A DNA stretch of 64,000 bases, from positions 8,177,084 through 8,241,083 of the forward strand of contig NC_057015.1 of NCBI RefSeq assembly GCF_000002595.2. The letters run 5' to 3'. Below, one piece after another: positions 24,406 to 36,100 of this stretch (the first letter of the stretch is position 1; each line of letters opens with the position of its first letter). This DNA is from Chlamydomonas reinhardtii (lineage: Eukaryota; Chlorophyta; Chlorophyceae; Chlamydomonadales; Chlamydomonadaceae). A program made the translations under genes and the position numbers. The notes beneath the pieces were generated by a model, which did not search any database, had not been told where the DNA came from, and saw only the letters and a list, made by a program, of their open reading frames with translations.

Positions 24406-25305
24406 CTACTTGGCCTCCCACAAGATGGGGATGCCGTCCTCGCGCCAGCCTATCCGGCCGTCGCACAGCGCCGCCACGCAGTGCGGGTACACCGCGTGCT
24501 CCTCCTTCAGCACGCGCGCCGCCAACTGCTTGGGGGTGTCGGTGGGGAACACGGGCACCACACGCTGCGCCAGGATGGGGCCGGTGTCGAACTCCTCATC
24601 CACAAAGTGAACCGTGGGCCCGGAGAAGCGCGCGCCCGAGGCGATGACCGCCTTGTGCACGCGCTCACCGTAGTAGCCCTTGCCGCCGAAGCTGGGCAGC
24701 AGGCCGGGGTGAATGTTGAGCATGGCGCGCGGGAAGGCGCGGCACAGCTCCTGGGGAATGAGCTTCAGATAGCCGGCCAGGATGACGTAGTCGCACTTGT
24801 AGGCGTTTTTGAGGCCGTCAACCAGCTGCGCCGCCGTCAGGCCCTGGCCCACGAAGTCGCCCTTCTTCACCACCGGGTAGGTGAGTGTGGGGATGCCGTG
24901 CTGCTGCGCGTACGTCACGCCGCCGCAACCCGGCACGTCGCTGACCACCACGGCCACGGTGCCGTTGATGCGGCCGTCCTGGATGGCGGCGTGGATGGCT
25001 TTGAAGTTGCTGCCGCCGCCCGACACGAAAACGGCGAGGCGGGCGGGGGCCGCCGGCGTCAGCTTGTACTCAGGCAATGCGCCGTGCGACGCGGCCGACA
25101 CGACGGAAGAGCGGGGCGAGGTGCTGGGGAGAGGGAGGTGCGAGCTGGGCGCCAGGGAAGCGGCGTGGCGGAGGGGCAGCGAGGGCGCGAGCGAGGCGGG
25201 CCGAGACGCGGGCGCACAGGGCAGGCGGACCGGCGCCGGCGCCAGTCCGAACCGGCCGCGCGCCGACGTGCGGGCGGTGTGCTTTGACGCTTCAAGATGC
25301 AGCAT
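24406..25305 (-). CDS. PURN: Phosphoribosylglycinamide formyltransferase (GAR transformylase), chloroplast type
   Basis: Single exon, 299 residues. The enzyme transfers a formyl group from 10-formyltetrahydrofolate to GAR, the third step of purine synthesis, plastidial in plants. Residues 1 to about 85 are basic, Ser/Pro/Ala-rich and free of acidic clusters, as expected of a chloroplast transit peptide. The catalytic domain follows: RLAVFVSGGGSNFKAIHAAI (phosphate-binding loop), YVILAGYLKLIPQEL, MLNIHPGLLPSFGGKG (catalytic Asn and His), SGPTVHFVDEEFDTGPIL (catalytic Asp) and EEHAVYPHCVAAL. All three catalytic residues are present. The start is the first in-frame ATG; an upstream extension exists only with non-ATG starts. 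Unlike most genes around it, it has no intron. Confidence 0.96.
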   Translation of the reverse strand: MLHLEASKHTARTSARGRFGLAPAPVRLPCAPASRPASLAPSLPLRHAASLAPSSHLPLPSTSPRSSVVSAASHGALPEYKLTPAAPARLAVFVSGGGSNFKAIHAAIQDGRINGTVAVVVSDVPGCGGVTYAQQHGIPTLTYPVVKKGDFVGQGLTAAQLVDGLKNAYKCDYVILAGYLKLIPQELCRAFPRAMLNIHPGLLPSFGGKGYYGERVHKAVIASGARFSGPTVHFVDEEFDTGPILAQRVVPVFPTDTPKQLAARVLKEEHAVYPHCVAALCDGRIGWREDGIPILWEAK

Positions 25306-26287
25306 GGCTGCTTTGGCTACTGCAAATTGGCTCCGCAACAAGTACAGCGGGCTGCCGAGCACGCAATCGAAAAGTCTGCTAAGGAACTTGTGCTATAAGC
25401 AACTATATGGCAGTGAATGTAGTATGTGCACTAGTATGACTACGAAGCTGTGTTCGCCCGAACTCTGATTGATAGGCTGATTGAGGCAAACGTGCCCCGC
25501 ACTGCACGCACGTTGAGCGTGCAGTCGCGCAGAGTGCGTGGACACCCAGATAGATTACCCCACAAAGACAACATTGATAATGCTTACATCACATTTACAC
25601 TGTAAGTATTTGCTACCTGGGTGCCTCACGACGGAAGACCCGCATGCCATCGGCACTCCAAGGCACTTCGCGCTGGCCTACGTAACAAGGCAACACAATA
25701 TAAAACTGTGTCTGTTGCGACCCTGTCCACCTAGCTGCTTGCGGCCAACTAGGGCCCCAACACACCTCCGCCCAGCGGGTCTTCCGTCACTCGTCACAGT
25801 CGTCAGTACTCCAGCCGCAGTGCGCCGCTTCCAACTGCAGTCATTCCTATGCAGCAACAACAAGCACCATGTAATATAAAAGCCGTCATTAACATTCGTC
25901 TGTACTTGTATCAGTGCAGCTCTACAGCACGTGGCCCGTGCATCGCAACTTGGGCTCGCCGTACCGCACACGGCTGTAGCCACCCTGACCTCTGCTTGCA
26001 AAGAACTAACTCCTGAAGTCCACCACACTGCCCAAGCGGGAATGGCTTATCCCGGCGCCCAAATCTCCCTCGCCTGCAGACCCCAGGGACCCCGGCGCCC
26101 AGGAGCTACACGCGGCAGGAGGCCACTTGTTGGCAGCCGCTTTGCACATTGCACCAACTGCTAGCTTCCTAACTAATCCTTCAAGCTCCTTCATTCGTTC
26201 TCCCACGGCGCAGGGCCCGACCCTCAAGCCCGTCCTGATGCTCGTGGCCCTGGCACGCGAGGAAGCCACGGGCTATGCCGCCTGCGC
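25306..26287. other. Intergenic: GAR transformylase promoter and uL14m 3' flank
   Basis: No supported gene. Minus-strand TGTAA at 25599-25595 and 25588-25584 are candidate ends of the uL14m mRNA, about 690-700 nt after its stop. The AT content is locally higher at 25540-25620. Confidence 0.5.
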
Positions 26288-26982
26288 TCAGAAAAGCCGC
26301 TTGGACAGCGACTTAAGCTTCGCTGTAAGAAGTGGAAGCAGCGGGTGTGGAAAACATTGGTGTGTGCGCAGGTGGCGTTGCCGTTAGGCCTGGTAGGAAT
26401 GCCTGTCGGGGGGCCTGAAGTTCTAGAGCTATGCACGTGCCTGCTGGCAAACTACCCACGCCAAGAATGAAATCACGTCGGATGCGCTGGCAATGCAATT
26501 GACTTGCATGATGAAAGCTACTGGCAAGACGTACTGGTAACGAAAGGCAGCGCCGCGGCTTTGCGTTCTGTCGCCACAACCCATGTGGTGCCCTATTCGC
26601 CAACCCCCTGCTGCGTACCCCAGCCCCACGCGCACGCGCCCCGCGCCACCTCACCCCAGCGCGGCTTGTTGAACTCCACACCTAGCATCGACCGCACTTT
26701 GTTGCCGATGGGCTGGCCCTTCTCGCTCAGGAGCACCGCGGCGTTCCGCAGATACTGGACGTGGCTGCCGTTCTGTCGATGGAAGGGGTACTTCTGCTCC
26801 ACCACCACCGCCTTGCGCATGACGCCCGCAGTCGTCTTCTCCCCGCGAGCCTCCTTGACTACCACCTTGACAACGTCGCCGACGCTGGCATAGCCTCCTT
26901 GATGGCCGTAGAAGCCGATTACTTGAGCAAGCTTTGCGCCAGAGTTATCTACAATCTTAAGGAATGAGTATTTTGGAATCAT
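26288..26982 (-). CDS. MRPL14: Mitochondrial large-subunit ribosomal protein uL14 (bacterial type)
   Basis: Two exons: 26982-26655 and 26322-26288; 120 residues, the bacterial L14 length. uL14 binds 23S-type rRNA at the subunit interface. The start MIPKYSFLKIVDNSGAKLAQ matches the invariant L14 N-terminus (DNSGAK), followed by YASVGDVVKVVVKEA, KAVVVEQK, DGS-like NGSHVQYLRNAAVLL and GNKVRSMLGVEF. The phase-1 splice (TGG G / CG AAG) gives the tail FNKPRWAKLKSLSKRLF. Bacterial-type L14 in the nucleus with plastid rpl14 normally plastid-encoded in algae points to the mitochondrial ribosome. There is no obvious presequence, so internal targeting is inferred. Confidence 0.92.
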
Positions 26983-27286
26983 AGTGTCTTTGCAAATGTC
27001 TTGCGAAAGCTTCAGGCGCTGGGCAAGTTTTGCGCGGGACTACACTCTTGAGCTGAACCCTTTGGCATTTGGTTTACTCCAAACGATGCTAATCAATGTG
27101 GAAGATATCAATTGACAGTACTCCCGTCGGAATGAGCCGAATGGGGGACCGCATCGTGATTGCAAGTTCTTTCGCTCCACTGGGACATTTCCTCTGTTAT
27201 AGCGCTGCAGGCCTCTAGCATTCGAGGCCATTTTCTTCTCACAACTGCATAAACTAATAGCACAGCTCAGGAGCGTTGCTGTCAGC
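26983..27286. promoter_or_regulatory. Shared 304-bp divergent promoter region
   Basis: Separates the start codons of uL14m (-) and the Mpv17-like gene (+). It must hold both promoters and both 5' leaders. It is markedly less GC-rich than its surroundings. No specific element can be named with confidence. Confidence 0.6.
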
Positions 27287-28638
27287 ATGAGTGGCCCACC
27301 TGCCTCACCGGGTGCCAGTGGCCTGCCACCGGGAGGAATTGTGGGTTTAGCTTGGCAGAGATACATCCAGGAGCTCCACCGGCGCCCACTTCGCACAAAA
27401 TGCATCACATCAGCTTGTGTGGCGGGCCTCAGCGACGTGATTGCCCAGTTTATTACTCAAGGATCCTTTAAAAATTGGAAGGTAAGGCCTTAGGACAGGC
27501 GGAGTCGAACTGTAGCACTCAGAACAGTCTGCGGTCGTTGATGGCATCCGCACGGGGGCCCCACGCGCGTTCGGTTTAGGCTGGGTTGTCTCGGCCTCAG
27601 TCGGACGTGCGTGTTAACGCGCCATCCGCATTCGCGGGCCTCCAGGGCGCGGGGCTGTGGCACACCCGGCTGCCGGGTTCCTCCCGCTGTGCCCCGACCC
27701 CAACCCCTCCCAACACCACACCTGCTGCAGCGCACGCTGGCGGTGGCGGCCTTCGGCGCCGCCTACACCGGCCCCAGCGCCCACTTCTGGCAGAAGTTCA
27801 TGGAGTGGCTGTTCAGCGGCAAGGTGGACGTGGGCACGGTGCTGGTCAAGGTGGCGGTGGACCAGCTCAGCTACGGGCCGGTCTGCAACGGTGCGTGGCA
27901 GGGCGCGGGTGCGGGTGGCGCTGGCGTGGCGTGCTGCGGGTAATGGGAAGGGGGCGGTGGGAATGGCGGGGTGGTTCGCGGGCAGGAGTGCGTAGGCTGG
28001 CGTGACGGCGGCGGCGCCGTTGCGGGCTGCGGCACGAGGGCGAGCGGGGGAACAGTCACGTCGGCCGGGGCCAAGAACTATGGTGCGGGCTATGGCCAAC
28101 ACGAACGGCGGAAAGACTCGGTGTGGATGTAAAACCACCTTAGCTGCTCCTTCGCCTCAGCTGAGCACTTGGCTTGCACCTGTCGCCGCACACTGACCAC
28201 TCACGTTGCCTAACCAGCGACTTCTGACTGCCCCACACACGACCCGGGCATCGTTTGGGCTGGGCATGGGCTACCAATCCCACACAAACACACGCGTTTC
28301 GCACTTTCGCGTCTTCCATTTCTCGTGTTTTCCTGACACACATATACATTCACACCTGTGCCGCCTGCGCAGTGCTCTTCATGGCGTTCGCAACACTGGT
28401 GCTGGAGGGCCGGAGCCTGGCGGAGCTGCGGGTCAAAATCGGGAAGGACTACCCGTCCGTGCAGCTGTACGGTTGGCGGTTGTGGCCGTTGGCGGCGCTG
28501 ATCAACTACCGCTTCGTGCCGCTCCAGTTCCGGGTGCTGTTCATCAACCTGGTGGCGCTGTGCTGGACCACCTTCCTGCTGCTGCGGGCCAAGCGGGCGC
28601 AGCAGCTGGTGGCGGCGGCCAAGCCGCACCCCGCCTAG
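27287..28638 (+). CDS. Mpv17/PMP22 family membrane protein
   Basis: Three exons: 27287-27481, 27731-27890, 28373-28638; 206 residues. The family are small four-helix proteins of the mitochondrial inner membrane, peroxisome or chloroplast (Mpv17, Sym1, PXMP2), probably channels. Family hallmarks are all present: WQRYIQELHRRPLRTKCITS, AGLSDVIAQ, VDQLSYGPVCN (the DQxxxGP motif) and the C-terminal YGWRLWPLAALINYRFVPLQ followed by FRVLFINLVALCWTTFLL. The short Gly/Pro-rich N-terminus gives no clear organelle signal. It is transcribed away from the uL14m gene through a common promoter region, which fits but does not prove a mitochondrial role. TGTAA at 29502-29506 is a possible 3' end. Confidence 0.95.
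28251..28283 (-). repeat. Intronic repeat family A, diverged antisense copy
   Basis: CGTTTGGGCTGGGCATGGGC then TACCAATCCCACAC in the Mpv17-like intron 27891-28372, about 90 nt before the 3' splice site. Confidence 0.4.
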
Positions 28639-30184
28639 GAGGCGGGTGCTACCGGCACTGCGACAGCCTCGGAGGGCAGGGAAGAGGAGGCGAGAGCTAC
28701 CTGCGTATGCGGGAATCGGCGCCGGGCTGGGAGGGATGGGGCTTGCTGAGGTTCTAACTTGAGTGAAAGAAAGAGGGACGGGACTGCCAGCAGCGAAGTG
28801 CCAGATGCCCGAAGGGTTGATTGGCAAGGTTTCTGCCGTGACACCTTTCAGGCAACGGGACGGTTTTCTTGTTTCGATTTTTCAGGTGTATACTACGTCA
28901 TTGATCGAAGGCTGTACCATTAGTAAGCTGTTTGCTGTCCTCTTCCGGATGGCTTGACCGTTCTCACGACTGCAGCGCTGCCCGGAGCGCTTCTGCGGCG
29001 TCAGTTTTGGGGTTGGTTCAGGTCGGGGCGCCGGGGTGGCTTCGTGTGGATTATTCTGGGGGGTTGTAGAGATTAATGAGATGGCTGAGCGGAGGTGGCG
29101 CGTGGCCGGCACTGACACATGCCCCCGGCGCCCTGACACATGTTGAGAGCCGTGTGCGCGGTGGGGTTGCGGAGCAGGCGTCCCGTAGGTGCGGCTGTTG
29201 CCTAACATACGGTATGCATGCGTCGTTGCAGAGTACGCAACGGCCTGCAAGGTCCGTGGTTGAGAATTGAGGTGCTACGCAACATGGATGGTTGCATAGC
29301 TCAATACTTGCCTAGGTTGCCCACGACAACACGATGTGCTGCTCAGGTTCTTGGAGTTGAGGGCGTTCTTTGCCTTGGACAGGGACAGAGCTGCCCCTAA
29401 GAGTTTTCGGGCCCACTTTTGGGTTTTACTGAGCCTGTCAAATGAAATATGCATAGGAGTCTTAGGAGACTAGCAACTGCTGCCCGAGCAGAGATAATGG
29501 CTGTAACTGGACATGACTAGCCAGCCCAGCTGGGTCCGGGGTGTGCGGCTGCATCATTGCAGTATTGCACGCCGTTGTGTCGGTTGTGACAAGGAGGTCA
29601 GGACGTTCATCACGTTGTCGCGAGCCATGGCCACGCTGTTCTTCCCTTATATGCAGCAGCCGCAAGGGATTTTTTTTATGGAATTCGGCCACTGACGCCG
29701 CCCCTGCCTTCGTAAGATACGAGCGCTGGGGTCCGGCAGTCCGGCTAGGAACGGCCTGAGGAGTGGATAGGTCGAGGAAAGACGGCCGTCACTTGGAGGC
29801 TGCGTCGACCTTGAGTCGTGCTGGGAGTTGCTGGGTGGGCATGCCTGCGCCTTCAGCCCTTGACCGCCTTTGGTTGCCTCTGACAGGTGAGAGCCCCAAT
29901 GCCCCCGCGCCCCACCCTCGCCACTGCAACACGACGACTGGCACCGTGCATCGCCTCGCTGCTGGTCGTACGAGCGAGTTCTCGCCAGAACCTTGAATTC
30001 ACACTATGTATATCGCACAGTTCTATAAAAATATACTCATGTTGCAATGTTCCAAGGGCGTCGGGGTGTTTTGAGATAGCTGACTGTTCAGGCGCACAAG
30101 GGCTTGGGTCATGAATATTTGAGTATTCAGGGGGCCACAGAACTCGTGTAGAACGAGCCGCCCCCAGCCTCTGGCAGCCTCAAT
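28639..30184. other. Intergenic: Mpv17-like 3' flank and cyclase promoter
   Basis: No supported gene. TGTAA at 29502-29506. The strip 29980-30180 just before the cyclase start is relatively AT-rich (for instance TATAAAAATATACTCATG near 30024), a plausible core promoter. Confidence 0.5.
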
Positions 30185-33100
30185 ATGAGCGCCCGGTGGA
30201 AAAATGTCTGTTACTACTATGCAGCGTTGCTCGCGTGGATTTCTATGGGCGTCCCTGTATGGAACACATTTCACTTGCAGCCATACTCCCTACGCGCCCT
30301 CCAGCTGGGATCCGTTGCTTTATGCTTTACGTGCTCGTTATTTCTGGCTGTGGCTGGCACCTGCAACTGGCGCTGGTACCAGCGTTGGGTCTTCGCTGGC
30401 GAAGCAGTATACATCTATGGTGCTATCAGTATTTTTGTTATCTTCGTACACATACTCCCACTGGGTGGCTCGATACAGATGTTCTTTCAAGGTAGGGTTG
30501 AGAAAGGGGTCGCGTGCCTGGGCAGGTGCGGCCCGAGTTGGGGAGAGGCAGGTGTGTCCGATAGGTTTGTGCCGCAACCAGTGCGATTGGCGTATTGTCA
30601 AAATCCGCCTCGTCAGGTTCAACTGCTCACAACCTTGACCTGCTCCTGAGGCCCACCTTGAACAGCACCCCCCCCCCCCCCCAACCATGTGTGTGACCCA
30701 ACCGTGACACGCAGGCATGTTCCACTACCTACTCCCCATCTTCCTCGGGGCGCCGCTGGTGTACACGCTGCTCGGCGCGGCGGTGCTGGTGCCCGTGTAC
30801 GCCGCGCTAGAGGCGTCCACTCTGCTGCGGGCCGCGGCGGAGGCAGCGGCCGCGGCCGCGGCACTAGCAGCAAAAGCAGCAACAGCCGGGGCGGGGCCGC
30901 TGGCGCCAGACGTGTGCGCCGCATGGGGGCTCGGGACCACGGCCGCCATGGCGTGTGCCGTGGATGCGATGGACGCAGCAGCAGCGATGGCAGGCGGAGC
31001 AGGAGCAGGAGGGAGAGGAGGAGCGGAGGTGGCAGGGATGTCGTCAGCCGCAGGGCTGCCGCCGCCGGCTGACGCGCCAGCGGTGCTGCTGCTGCCGTTG
31101 ACGGCACGGGGGGCGGCTTACCTGTTGCTGCGGGCGCTGTGGACGGGAGTGGGGCCGTTTTTGTTTGCGGTGGTTGTGCACATGTCCTACGTCAAAAACT
31201 GCGGCTCGGGCGAGCTGGCGTTGCTGAGCCAGGCGCTCGGGGCGGCGGAAAGCAGCGATGACGAGGCCGAGGACGGCGTTAAAGGCAATCGCGGCGGCCG
31301 CAGTGACGATACAAACGCAGCTGGAGGTAGCAGCAACAACAGCAGCAGCGCCGCGGCAGCAGGCGGCGGCATAGCAGTTGACCGTGCCAGCACACCCAGG
31401 CGGCGCGGACGGCGGCGCTGGCGGCTGCGGCGGTCGCTGCTGAATGCGCTGGCGGCGGCTCTGCGGTTTTTCACGGATCTGGAGCGGCGGCTGTACGGCA
31501 TGAGCAGCGTGCTGGATCCAAAGCTGGTGCTGGTGCTGGTGTGCGTGCCGGTGGCGCTGGTGGCGTTTGTGAAGCAGACTGCGGGGTTCGTGGCTGGCTC
31601 GCAGGACTGCAGCCTGCGGGCGCAGCCCATGGAGACGCTGGTGGGTAGTCGTCGTCATGGTGGTGGTGGTGGTGGTAGTGATGGTAGTGGCGGAATGGTT
31701 GGGTTAGTTCAATCCATCCCAAAATAAACCATTGCCAACCCAATGGGTGGGATTGGTGCATGCGGGTGTGTTCCCTGGACTCGTGGCGCGCCGCGCCCTG
31801 CCATGACCAAGCCCATTGCCCCCCGTGCCCCCGTGCCCCCGTGCCCCCGTGCCCCCATGCCCACGTGCCCCCAGCCCCGGCCCTGGCTCTGCACACCCTC
31901 TTCCCTCACCGCACCCTCGCGCCCGCACACGCACCCTCCACCCTCGCACCCTCTTCCTCTCGCCCGCACCCTCTCTCCCACCCTCTCACCCGCTCCTACT
32001 CCCCTCCCCTGCGCTCAGATCGCCATGACGGTTTGTTTCCTGTTGGGCACGTTGGAGCCGCAAGCCGTACTCAACCGCCAGCTGGGCACCGTACAGGCGC
32101 TGCTGTACGATCTCATGCCGCCGCACGTGGCGCAGGTACGGCACGGCAGGTCCATGGGGCTCATGGCTGGGTTGATGTGTACGGCATCCGTGTGATCACT
32201 AATCAATCACTGATCAGTCGTGCACGGGCGTGTCACTGGCTAGCAGCTGCACGTCCCTGCAGGAGATCGAGCAGGCGTGCACGGCATTGCTGGGGCTGGG
32301 GCCGGAGCCGGGCCCAATACCGGCGCATTGCGTACCTGCACTCCTCTGTCACCAACCACACTCGACACACCTCATCTCACCTCACCACAGGCCCTGCTGC
32401 GCTCCGAACTGGAGCGGCGGCAGAACGTGTTGGGCCGCAGCGGCGACGCACCCGGCGGCGCCGACAGGTCGCCCCTCACGGGCGCCCACACCTCCTTCCG
32501 CTCCGCCGGCGGCGGGCTGGCGGGCCTGGGGGGCGGGGGCGGCGGCGGCGCATGCACCAGCGTCGACGGCGCGTATGTGGGCTACGCGCATAGCAACTCG
32601 TCTGTTTCTACTCGGTCGAGCTTGAACGACGAAGCGCTGTGTGGGCTGCGGCATGACGCGGTGGAGCCGGAGGAGCTGATGCCCGCAGCGCCCGGCGAGG
32701 AGGAGGACGGGGAGGACGCGGCAGTGCCAGCAGTCGTGGCAGCAACAGCAGCAGCAGCAGCAGTAGCAGCAGCAGCAGGAGCTGGCACGGAAATGGTGCA
32801 GGCGGAGGACCTGGGGGACGGCGGGCCCCACTCCGGCTCGTGGGGGCTGCTGGGGGCTGGAGAGCCGCACCCGCCGCTGCCGCAGCTGCAGCTGCAGGTG
32901 CCGTCGCCGTCGCCGCTGGGCGATGGCGGCGACTCCAGCGCCGCCCTGTCCGCCGTCTCGCCCTGGGTGGCGACCCTTCGCGGCGGCGGTTTGTACAGCA
33001 GCACCGTTGCCACGTCATCCGCGGCGGCAGCGGCGGCGGCGGCTGTGCCGGCTGGGGCCTCGTCGACGACGGGGGATGCGGGAGCGAGCGGCGGCGGCGG

Positions 33101-36100
33101 CGGCGGCTACGGCACCGGCGCAGTGTCTGTGGCTTCTAATGTTGGCGGTCGCGCTCGCGGCCACCATTACTGGAGCTCCGAGTTCATCCAGGACTTAGAG
33201 GACAGGCCTAGCCGCGCTTGTCAGCAGCCGCCGAGTATCCAGAAAGGCACGGAGGACGACTGGGGTTTGGTAAATTACGGCGGCGCGGCGCGCGAGGCGC
33301 CCTTCAGAGGTAGCTACGAGCGCTGGCGCGATGCGGCGGGGCAGGCACAGGAGGCAGCAGCTGGCAACGGCGGCGGTGGCGTCCGGGCATGGGCTACTCC
33401 TGGTGGCGACAGCGACAGCGACAACGACAGCGGTAGGGGCGGTGACGGCGGCGGGCGGAGTGCCGCGGCCGCAGACAGGGCTGGAGACGACGGCAACGGC
33501 GCAGTCATAGCAGGTTGCCCCCTGCTGTTGCGTGCGGCTGCGTCAGCACCTCCGGACTTTGAGTTTCCGGGGCCATTCAAGGCTAGCGTGAAACGCGCGA
33601 GCGCTTTGGGCGGTGGCAGCGGTGGGGCGAGCCTTAGTCCCAGCGGCGGCAGCAGCAGCGCTGTCGTGACCGCTGCCGCAGCCGGCGGCGATGGTGACGG
33701 CGGCGGCGGCGAGTTGTCACTGGCCGTCAGCAGGATGACCAGCGCTCGCGGCGGCGTCAGAGCAAGCCAGTCGTGGCAGATGCTGAGTACGGTGATGGAG
33801 GGGCGCGCGGTGTCGGACGACGAAGGGGAGGAGGAGTGGGCCGGGCGCCGCGGCAGGAGGGGCAGGGCCGGCGGCGACGGCAGCGACGGCGGTGCTTACG
33901 GCACTGGCGGCAGCGGCGGCGGCAGCTCCAGTGACGCCACGCCGCGCATTGGCGGCGCGGCAGCTGCACGCTCGGCTGCCGCAGGAGCCGCCGCGGCCGC
34001 GACCGCGCTGGGCGTCTCAGGGAGGGGCCTGGGGGACCTAGGCCGTGCGGCAGAGGGGTGGGAAGCCGCGGCTGCTGCCGCTGGCAGCCCGAATGGTGTT
34101 GATGAGGGCGAGGCGGCGGCGGAGGCGGGTCTCGTGCTGCGCCAAGGTGGCGGTGACATCGCCGCCGCCGCCGCCTACATAACGACAACGTCGCCGCGTT
34201 TAGCAGGGCTGCTGCTGGGCGAGGCGGCGGCTGGTGCCAGCGCAACAAGCGGAGCGGAAGCCACAGGGGCAGCGGCAGGCGGCGTGGAGTCAGGCATCAC
34301 AGTTGGGGAGTCAGGAGCGGCGGAAAGTGCGGTACAGCTGCTATCTCCCATCCGTCTGGAGGCGGAAGCAAAGGAGCTGGAGATGGAGATGGAGCAGCAG
34401 CGGCAGCAGCAGGACATCAATGCCGCAAGCCATCCTTCCAGGGCCGGCGAAACTGGCACCCGTGGCGACGCTGACGGCGGCAGCAGTGCTGGCAGCAGCG
34501 GCGGTGCTGGGGGCGTGCTGAGCGGTGGCGTGCGGCACCTCACACGCCTGCTCAATGGTCTGGGTGCGCGCGCTCGCACCGAGGCGGTTATCAGGCGGCC
34601 CAGTTTTGCCGCAGATGATGTGGCCCGGACCTGGTTCTCTAGGCCTGCAGCTGGGCGCGTGGCTGGTGGCGCGGCTTGGGGTGTTGCTGGAAGCGACGGC
34701 GGCGGCAGTGGTCCCGTTGCTGGCCGGGGCGGCGGTCCCAACGGCCCTGGCAGTGCCGACGCCGCGGCGGCCGGCGGCGGCGGCGCGTTGGCTGCCTCAG
34801 CAATGGGGCGCGCTGGAAACAGCGGTGGCGCTGGCGGCAGAGTTGAGCAGCAGGAGCAGCAGCAGCAGCAGCAGCAGGAGCCGCCGAACCCAGGCGGCAG
34901 GAGCATGAGTTGTGGCAGCGGCGGCGGCGGGACGTCGGTGCGGTCTGTTGGCGGGACCAGTTTGTATGGAGGCAGTACCATCACCGCCGCCAGCAGCCGT
35001 ACCGGGTGGAGTGGCAGCGCCGGCGGCGTTGGGCCGCCGTGGGTGGCGAGCACTCGTGAGTGGGTAACAGTGTGTCGCCGCTTGAAGGCGTGTGCTGGGT
35101 GTGGCGGTTATGTTGGGCTGCTGGGCGGAAGTTGAAAGAGCTTGGGCAATGCCGCCGGGTGCGGTGCCTGCCGTACGTGCTGTGGCGGCGGGACGCAAGT
35201 GTTCTGCTCGCTTAGGATGCAAGTGCTGTTCTGGGAGTCTAAGCATGCTGTCGCTGCCATCCTTACGCTAACACTGGTTTCGCGTTGCCGTGTGTTTGAC
35301 CATCCTGTGGCAGCAGATCCCAAGGCTCGCCGCCAGTCGCACGAGGTCGCGTCCGTCTCGCTGGCAGCGGGCAGCGGCCTCCGGGGCGGCGGTGGCTTCA
35401 ATGCCGCCGGCGGCAGGCCGGCATCGCACGTTCCTCGCAGCAGCCAAAGCTTCTCAGTTTCACCGGCCTCAGCCATCACCGGCCTCCTGGCCGAGTTGCG
35501 GCGCCGCGGCGGCGGCGGCGGCGCCGCCACCGGCACCGGCTTTTCAGGTGGCGGCGGCAGCAGCAGCGGCGGCGGCGCAGGCGGCGGCGGCGGCGGCGGT
35601 ACGGGCAGTGGCTTCTTCAGCGGGTTCTCAGCGACGCACCAACGGCACCTCTCCGCCGCCGCTGCGCTCAGCTCGCCCATGGGCTCACCGGCGTCGCCTG
35701 TAGCCACGCCCGCGGTAGGTTGGTCGGCGACGTCATGACGTGTGCATGTGCGTGTGTGTTGAGGAGCACAAGGAAGAACATGTGCATGTGTGTGGGATGT
35801 GTGTGTGAGGGGGGGGGGGCGGCGCCCGTTCATCCGGAGAACGGGGGGCTAGTTGATTCGAACCCCAAAGAAACCAAGACCCGAAACCAGTATCAGCGGG
35901 GGTGCTGCGTTTTAGGGGTTGGCGTGGGCTCATGCAAGCACGCACGTACAGTAGCGTTCCGAGAGTTTGTATGAAGAATGAGTGTGTGTGTGTGTGTGTG
36001 TGTCTTCTGTCGCGCCAGCTGGTGCCCTGGGTGGCGCATGGTGCGTGCCAAGCGATCAGTTCTCGTTTCATGCCTTGCTCCTCGAGCTGTCGCAAACATC

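Noticed and set aside
24163-25287. 374-residue plus-strand open frame
   Set aside because: Antisense to the GAR transformylase gene, which carries all catalytic residues.
35845-35885. tRNA-like sequence (GGTTCGAATC on the minus strand)
   Set aside because: T-loop-like bases are present but no T-stem pairing, anticodon arm or acceptor stem could be built around them.
36020-36031. Possible extra cyclase exon LVPW
   Set aside because: Would need a weak donor and adds nothing conserved; joining exon 35714 directly to 36159 keeps frame.
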